From: VXNF01 sp964291305
GTDB lineage: Bacteria; Actinomycetota; Acidimicrobiia; Acidimicrobiales; CATQHL01
Assembly (NCBI GenBank): GCA_964291305.2
Contig: OZ219783.1
Location: 620,001-684,000, forward strand
DNA length: 64,000 bases
Direction: 5' to 3'
Of this stretch, positions 59,632-64,000 are shown in pieces. Positions within the stretch are counted from its first letter, which is position 1. Each line of letters opens with the position of its first letter. Position numbers and translations under genes: made by a program. Below the pieces are notes generated by a model. The model saw nothing but the letters and a program-made list of their open reading frames with translations, did no database searches and had not been told where the DNA came from.

Positions 59632-60531
59632 ATGAAGCCAGCGCGCTTCGCTTACACCGCCCCCGAGACGCTTCAGGAAACTCTGGAAACGCTGGACAGC
59701 TACGGCGATGAGGCCAAGGTGCTTTCAGGTGGCCAGAGCCTGGTGCCCATGATGAACTTCCGCCTGGCCCGCCCCGAAGTGATTGTGGACATCGGGCGGG
59801 TGAGTGGTCTAGACGGCCTGTCCCTAGCTAACGGCAAGCTGACCGTAGGGGCGCGGGTTATCCATGCCCGCCTGGAGGCACCGCAGGTAGATGTGCCCGC
59901 TGGCCCAAGCCGGCCGCTCGGCGGTGTCCTCGGCTCGCTGCTGCCGGCGGTTGCCCGATTTGTTGGCCATTTGCCGATTCGCGTCCGGGGTACGTTCGGG
60001 GGTTCGATAGCGCACGCCGACCCTGCTGCCGAGTGGTGCATCTTGGCCCGCACTCTCGATGCCGAGATGGTGGCGCTGCGCCGCGGCGGCGAGCGGGCTA
60101 TAGCGGCGGGCGACTTCTTCCAGACAGTGTTCACTACGGCGCTAGAGCCCGAGGAGTTGCTCGCCGCAGTGCGCCTACCTGCCTTGGGCGACGACTGGCG
60201 GGCAGGGTTCTGCGAGTTCAGCCGTCGAGCCGGCGACTTCGCAATCGTGGCGGCTATGTCGGCGGTGCGCTTGGAGTCGGCCAGCGGTGTTATTGCTGAG
60301 GCCCGTATTGGCGTAGGCGGCGTGGCGGGCGTGCCGGTGCGCTTGCCAGACGCCGAGGCGACACTGCTAGGCGAGACGCCGAGTGCCGAGCTGCACGCCG
60401 CCGCCGCCGCTGCTGCCGCCGCCGAGGTGGACCCGGTGGGAGATCTGCACGGCTCCGCCACCTACCGGCGAGACCTAGTGCGGGTGCTGGTGTCACGAGC
60501 GCTGGCTCAGGGCGCTAAATCAGCCGACTAA
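59632..60531 (+). CDS. Molybdenum hydroxylase FAD-binding subunit (CoxM/XDH medium type)
   Basis: 299 aa, the normal size of CoxM-like subunits. FAD-binding motifs are 'KVLSGGQSLVPMMNFRLARP' (AGGQSL-type) and 'RGTFGGSIAHADPAAEW' (TxGGS). The C-terminal domain holds 'GFCEFSRRAGDFAIVAAMSAV', also conserved. It passes electrons from the FeS subunit to an acceptor. It begins the operon FAD-Mo-FeS-Mo. Start ATG 59632 has no strong ribosome site. Confidence 0.93.
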   Translation: MKPARFAYTAPETLQETLETLDSYGDEAKVLSGGQSLVPMMNFRLARPEVIVDIGRVSGLDGLSLANGKLTVGARVIHARLEAPQVDVPAGPSRPLGGVLGSLLPAVARFVGHLPIRVRGTFGGSIAHADPAAEWCILARTLDAEMVALRRGGERAIAAGDFFQTVFTTALEPEELLAAVRLPALGDDWRAGFCEFSRRAGDFAIVAAMSAVRLESASGVIAEARIGVGGVAGVPVRLPDAEATLLGETPSAELHAAAAAAAAAEVDPVGDLHGSATYRRDLVRVLVSRALAQGAKSAD

Positions 60532-60566
60532 AGCCATCACAGTAGTTTCGTCATGAGAGCTTCTTC

Positions 60567-62915
60567 ATGAGCTGGGTCGGCCGCTCCATCCGCAGGTTTG
60601 AGGACCCTACGCTGCTGCGCGGCGCGGGCATGTTCGTAGGCGACATGGGCGGCGCGGCCGTGGTGAAGTTCGTGCGCAGCCCGTTGGCCAGCGGTCTAAT
60701 TCGAGCCGTACGCGGCCCTGCCTACACCATTGAAGACCTTGATGCCGACGGCGTCGGCAGCATCGAAGCCGTGCTGCACCGTCCCGACTACGTGCCGCTG
60801 GCCCAACCTCTGTTGGCTCGAGAGCGAGTGCGATACGTGGGCGAGCCAGTAGCGGTCGTGGTGGGCGATACGGCCGCCGAGGCCGAGGACCTAGCTGAGC
60901 AGGTGGATTTGGACATCGAACCGCTGCCGGCGGCGGTAGGTCTGGAGGCGGCCCTGGCCCCAGGTGCGCCGCTGGTCCACCCCGAGGAATCGGAGTCCAA
61001 CGTGATGGTGGCCGGCGAGATGGCCACCCCGCAAGTTGCCGAGGTTCTTGCAGGCGCCCATGCTGTTGTGGAGTTGGAGATCGTCTCGGGGCGCCAGGCG
61101 GCTCTACCACTTGAGACCCGAGGTTCTCACGCCGTGACCGAACGGTTCGGTGGCCGCACCACGCTGCACGCCTCGATCCAGGCGCCGCACATGGTGCGGA
61201 CCGTGATTTGCGACCTGTTGGGCATGCCAGAGGCCGATTTGCGGGTGGTGGCCCCCGATGTGGGGGGTGCCTTCGGCCAGAAGCTGCCCCTAGCGCGGGA
61301 GGACGCCATAGTGGTCTGGCTCTCGCGCCGGCTGGGTTCTGCGGTGAGCTGGATCGAGGACCGCAGCGAGAACCTAATGGCGTCGTGGCACAGCCGAGAG
61401 CAGCGCTACCAGCTGAGAGCCGGTTTCGACGCCAACGCCCACCTCGAGGCGCTGCAAGCCGACGTAGTGGCCAACGTGGGAGCGTGGCCGTGCTACCCCA
61501 TCACCTGGGGGGTGGAGCCGCTCATGGCACTGGCCGAGCTGCCAGGCCCCTACAACTTGGAGCACTATGGGGTGCGCTCTCGGGGCGTCGCCAGCCATAC
61601 CTGCCCTATGTCGCCTTACCGGGGCGTGTCGCGGCCCGCCATTACCCTGGCGCTGGAGCGGCTCATGGACATCGCTGCGGCTCGCCTGGACATCGACCCG
61701 GTGGAGATCCGCCGGCGGAACCTACAGAGCGACTTCCCGCATACTTCGCCAACCGGAATGCGCCACGACGAGGGCACCTACCGGGAGGCCATGGAGTTGG
61801 CCGTGCGTCACGTGGATTTGGGGGCTTTCCGTGCCCGTCAGCAGGCTGCCCGTGCCGCCGGAGGCTCCCAGCTGGGGATTGGAATCTGCACCTTCAGCGA
61901 GCGCACCGGCTACGGCACCCCGGCCTTTGCTGCCCGAGCGATGGGAGTCACGCCGGGTTATGAGAACGTGGAACTCTCCATGGACCCGTCGGGCTACCTG
62001 TCTGTACGCATAGGTGCTTCGCCGCACGGCCAGGGTCTGGCGACCACGCTGTCGCAGATCGTGGCTGACGAACTCGGAACTCACCCGAGCCGTGTTCGAA
62101 TCGTGGCCAGCGACACCGACCGCACACCTTACGGCTGGGGCTCGTTTGCTAGCCGTGCCATGGTGCTGGCTGGCGGGGCCACGTACCTAGCGGCGCAGCA
62201 GCTGGCCAGCAAACTTGGCGCTCTGGCCGCCGAGGTGCTTGAAGCTGCGGCCGACGACATCATCCTGGCCGACGGCCGGGCCACCGTGGCCGGCACTTCT
62301 GTGGGAGTAGACCTAGCCGAGCTGGCCCGGATCGCCCACCATCACACCCAGCGGCTGCCCGCCGGTGCGGCACCTGGTCTGGCCACACAGGCGAGTTACG
62401 ACCCGGCGGGCACTTTCTCTAACGCATGTCACATAGCTGAGGTGGAAGTAGACCCCGAAACCGGAGGCGTGGTAGTGCGGCGCTTCGTGGTTGCCGAGGA
62501 CGCCGGGCGTCTCATCAACCCGATGATCGCGGACGGTCAGATCCGCGGCGGCGTGGCCCAAGGTATAGCCAATGCCCTGCTAGAGGAGGTCGTCTACGAC
62601 GAGGACGGCAACATTCTGACCACCTCGCTCATGGATTACCTACCGCCCACAGCAGCGGAGATCCCCGATGTGGAGATCCTCCACCTCCAGACCTTGAGCG
62701 ACGCCAGCATCACCGGTGCCAAAGGGCTGGGTGAGGGCGGCACCATCGGGGCTCCGGCTGCGGTCCTGAACGCCGTGAACGACGCCCTTGCGCACCTGGG
62801 CGTGGAGTTGAACCAGATGCCCGCCACACCCGAGCGGGTCCGGGCAGCCGTGCGAGCGGCCTCGGGAACCGTCTCTGGCGCCACCAGCCCAGGGCCAGCA
62901 GACTCAAATACCTAA
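60567..62915 (+). CDS. Molybdenum hydroxylase large (molybdopterin) subunit 1
   Basis: 782 aa. 'VGRSIRRFEDPTLLRGAGMFVGDM' opens the hammerhead domain, 'VAPDVGGAFGQKLPLAREDAIVVW' is the Mo-binding glycine motif, 'CPMSPYRGVSRPAITLALERLMD' the active-site loop, 'SPHGQGLATTLSQIVADELG' the cofactor-contact segment, and 'GAKGLGEGGTIGAPAAVLNAV' carries the catalytic Glu. The loop 'PYRGVSRP' differs from the CO dehydrogenase AYRCSFR, so CO is not the substrate; aldehydes or N-heterocycles are expected. It is flanked by the FAD and FeS subunits and followed by a second, different Mo subunit. Confidence 0.93.
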   Translation: MSWVGRSIRRFEDPTLLRGAGMFVGDMGGAAVVKFVRSPLASGLIRAVRGPAYTIEDLDADGVGSIEAVLHRPDYVPLAQPLLARERVRYVGEPVAVVVGDTAAEAEDLAEQVDLDIEPLPAAVGLEAALAPGAPLVHPEESESNVMVAGEMATPQVAEVLAGAHAVVELEIVSGRQAALPLETRGSHAVTERFGGRTTLHASIQAPHMVRTVICDLLGMPEADLRVVAPDVGGAFGQKLPLAREDAIVVWLSRRLGSAVSWIEDRSENLMASWHSREQRYQLRAGFDANAHLEALQADVVANVGAWPCYPITWGVEPLMALAELPGPYNLEHYGVRSRGVASHTCPMSPYRGVSRPAITLALERLMDIAAARLDIDPVEIRRRNLQSDFPHTSPTGMRHDEGTYREAMELAVRHVDLGAFRARQQAARAAGGSQLGIGICTFSERTGYGTPAFAARAMGVTPGYENVELSMDPSGYLSVRIGASPHGQGLATTLSQIVADELGTHPSRVRIVASDTDRTPYGWGSFASRAMVLAGGATYLAAQQLASKLGALAAEVLEAAADDIILADGRATVAGTSVGVDLAELARIAHHHTQRLPAGAAPGLATQASYDPAGTFSNACHIAEVEVDPETGGVVVRRFVVAEDAGRLINPMIADGQIRGGVAQGIANALLEEVVYDEDGNILTTSLMDYLPPTAAEIPDVEILHLQTLSDASITGAKGLGEGGTIGAPAAVLNAVNDALAHLGVELNQMPATPERVRAAVRAASGTVSGATSPGPADSNT

Positions 62916-62944
62916 GAACTAAGAGACCTAAGGAGGCTGAGAAC

Positions 62945-63442
62945 ATGTCCAAGATCTCACCGTCCGATGTGGCGGTCCCAGTGGTGCTAAGGGTGAACGG
63001 CAGCGAGCACCGCATCGCCGTCGAGCCGCGTCGGACACTGGCTGATGCCCTGCGCGAAGACTGCGGGCTGACAGGCACCCATCTGGGGTGCGAGCACGGC
63101 GTCTGCGGGGCGTGCACCGTGCTGCTGGACAACGAGCCGGTGCGGTCGTGCCTGCTGTTTGCCGTGCAGAGCCAAGGCGCCGAAATCCGAACGGTGGAGG
63201 GGCTGGCCACAGACGACGGCACGCTGCACCCGCTGCAGGAGGCGTTCTGGCGCCATCACGGCCTGCAGTGCGGCTTCTGCACGCCAGGTTTCTTGATGCT
63301 CAGCGCTGGCGTGCTAGAGAGCCAGCCCGACATCAGCGACGGCGAACTGCGCGAGGCGCTGTCCTCCAACTTGTGCCGCTGCACCGGCTACCAGACCATT
63401 GTCGAGGCAGTGCAGTCGGTGCGCGACTCCGCTGGAGCCTGA
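62945..63442 (+). CDS. Molybdenum hydroxylase [2Fe-2S] subunit (CoxS type)
   Basis: 165 aa from ATG 62945, with AAGGAGG 10 bases upstream. The N-terminal plant-ferredoxin-type cluster is bound by 'GTHLGCEHGVCGACTVLLD...SC' and the C-terminal cluster by 'GLQCGFCTPGFLML...SSNLCRCTGYQTI', the full eight Cys of the family. It carries electrons from the Mo site to the FAD subunit. It lies 29 bases after Mo subunit 1 and 3 bases before Mo subunit 2, so one FeS subunit may serve both. Confidence 0.95.
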   Translation: MSKISPSDVAVPVVLRVNGSEHRIAVEPRRTLADALREDCGLTGTHLGCEHGVCGACTVLLDNEPVRSCLLFAVQSQGAEIRTVEGLATDDGTLHPLQEAFWRHHGLQCGFCTPGFLMLSAGVLESQPDISDGELREALSSNLCRCTGYQTIVEAVQSVRDSAGA

Positions 63443-63445
63443 GCC

Positions 63446-64000
63446 TTGGTTGCCCTCGACGGCGCTAGAGGAAGCTCGCTGATCGGCGAGTCGGTCCTGC
63501 GCCTCGAGGACCGGCCGCTGCTGGTTGGCGAGGGACGCTTTCTCGCCGATGTGAGTTTCCCGGGTGAGTTGCATCTCCGGGTGGTGCGGTCGGATGTGGC
63601 CCACGGCGTGCTGCGGGGCGTGGACCTCAGCGAGGTGCTGGAGGCCGAGGGCGTGGTAGCGGCCTGGAGCGCCGAGGCGGTAGCGCACATCCCGCCTATT
63701 CAGTTTCGCATGTCTGGCCTCGACGAGTTACGCCCCTACTGTCAGCGGATCTTGGCCAGCGAGCGGGTGCGTTACGTGGGCGACCCGGTGGCCGTGGTGA
63801 TCGCTGAGGATCCTTACCTGGCCGAGGACGCAGCCGAGCTGGCCTTCGCTGACATCGAACCGCTCGAGCCGGTGCTGGAGGCTTGTTCGCCAGACGCAGT
63901 CGCCCCTCTGACCCTTGAACACGAACACGGCGACATCCAGGCCGCCTTCGCCGAGGCCGACAGGGTCGTGGAGTTGCAGGCCTCGGTGGGTCGCCACAGC
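63446..64000 (+). CDS. Molybdenum hydroxylase large (molybdopterin) subunit 2, N-terminal part (cut by window edge)
   Basis: The frame opens at TTG 63446, three bases after the FeS subunit stop, and is open for 185 codons to the window edge. 'GSSLIGESVLRLEDRPLLVGEGRFLADVSFPGELHLRVVRSDVAHG' is the hammerhead-domain start of this family, and 'LASERVRYVGDPVAVVIAEDPYLAEDAAEL' follows as usual. It differs from Mo subunit 1 over its whole visible length, so it is not a recent duplicate. The TTG start is chosen because GGAGCC sits just upstream and there is no in-frame ATG or GTG near it. Confidence 0.9.
   Translation, partial: MVALDGARGSSLIGESVLRLEDRPLLVGEGRFLADVSFPGELHLRVVRSDVAHGVLRGVDLSEVLEAEGVVAAWSAEAVAHIPPIQFRMSGLDELRPYCQRILASERVRYVGDPVAVVIAEDPYLAEDAAELAFADIEPLEPVLEACSPDAVAPLTLEHEHGDIQAAFAEADRVVELQASVGRHS

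Overview
The window looks like a chromosomal segment of a high-GC actinobacterium. Start codons are often GTG, neighbouring genes commonly overlap by 4 bases (GTGA/ATGA), and the secreted binding proteins carry lipoboxes of the actinobacterial 'AAACGSDD' type. The mix of many ABC importers, molybdenum hydroxylases, P450, RidA and amidohydrolase genes fits an Acidimicrobiia-like heterotroph, but that placement is inference from gene content; there is no rRNA or marker gene here.

Layout. (1) 1-6783: a catabolic block with a CaiB/BaiF CoA-transferase fragment, a GMC oxidoreductase with its small partner and a P450, a carboxymuconolactone-decarboxylase-like protein, a ring-opening amidohydrolase (barbiturase/cyanuric acid hydrolase family) and a triple-RidA fusion. 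(2) 6795-12409: four tandem paralogues with an N-terminal PD-(D/E)XK nuclease domain (HsdR-N type) and one or two copies of a C-terminal ~105-residue module I do not recognise. (3) 12537-13079: a glutaredoxin-like gene whose first redox cysteine position is an in-frame TGA followed at once by a SECIS-like hairpin, a candidate selenoprotein. (4) 13217-21972: a carbohydrate ABC importer (lipoprotein with alanine-rich coiled-coil stalk, two permeases, ATPase) with sugar-type oxidoreductases and a luciferase-like monooxygenase. (5) 22135-23398: two small ribbon-helix-helix proteins and a DUF985 cupin. (6) 24012-38871: a defence-like island with three DUF1156-type DNA methyltransferases, each frameshifted in a 12-base poly-G tract that encodes the SAM-binding glycine motif, two identical copies of a 175-aa unknown gene, a NYN-domain nuclease, a transposon-like element (39-bp perfect terminal inverted repeats, 8-bp target duplication) that carries only a nucleotidyltransferase-HEPN-like gene, and a DUF222-HNH protein. 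(7) 38872-39830: a gene-free stretch with degenerate repeats at ~71-bp spacing. (8) 39802-45985: Rieske oxygenase plus a complete branched-chain-amino-acid-type ABC importer. (9) 46184-55915: a long minus-strand operon for a nucleoside-type (BMP family) ABC importer with a xanthine-dehydrogenase-like molybdopterin subunit, a triple-RidA protein and an isochorismatase-fold hydrolase. (10) 56155-64000: an XRE-cupin regulator, SDR, two cupins, a carbon-nitrogen hydrolase and a molybdenum hydroxylase operon (FAD, Mo, FeS and a second Mo subunit cut by the window edge).

Reading the catabolic parts together, import of a nucleoside/N-heterocycle, molybdenum-dependent ring hydroxylation, hydrolytic ring opening and amide hydrolysis with RidA-type clean-up form a plausible oxidative purine/pyrimidine (or related N-heterocycle) degradation route. 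That is inference. The most unusual items are the three poly-G methyltransferases, the nuclease paralogue array and the candidate selenocysteine glutaredoxin.
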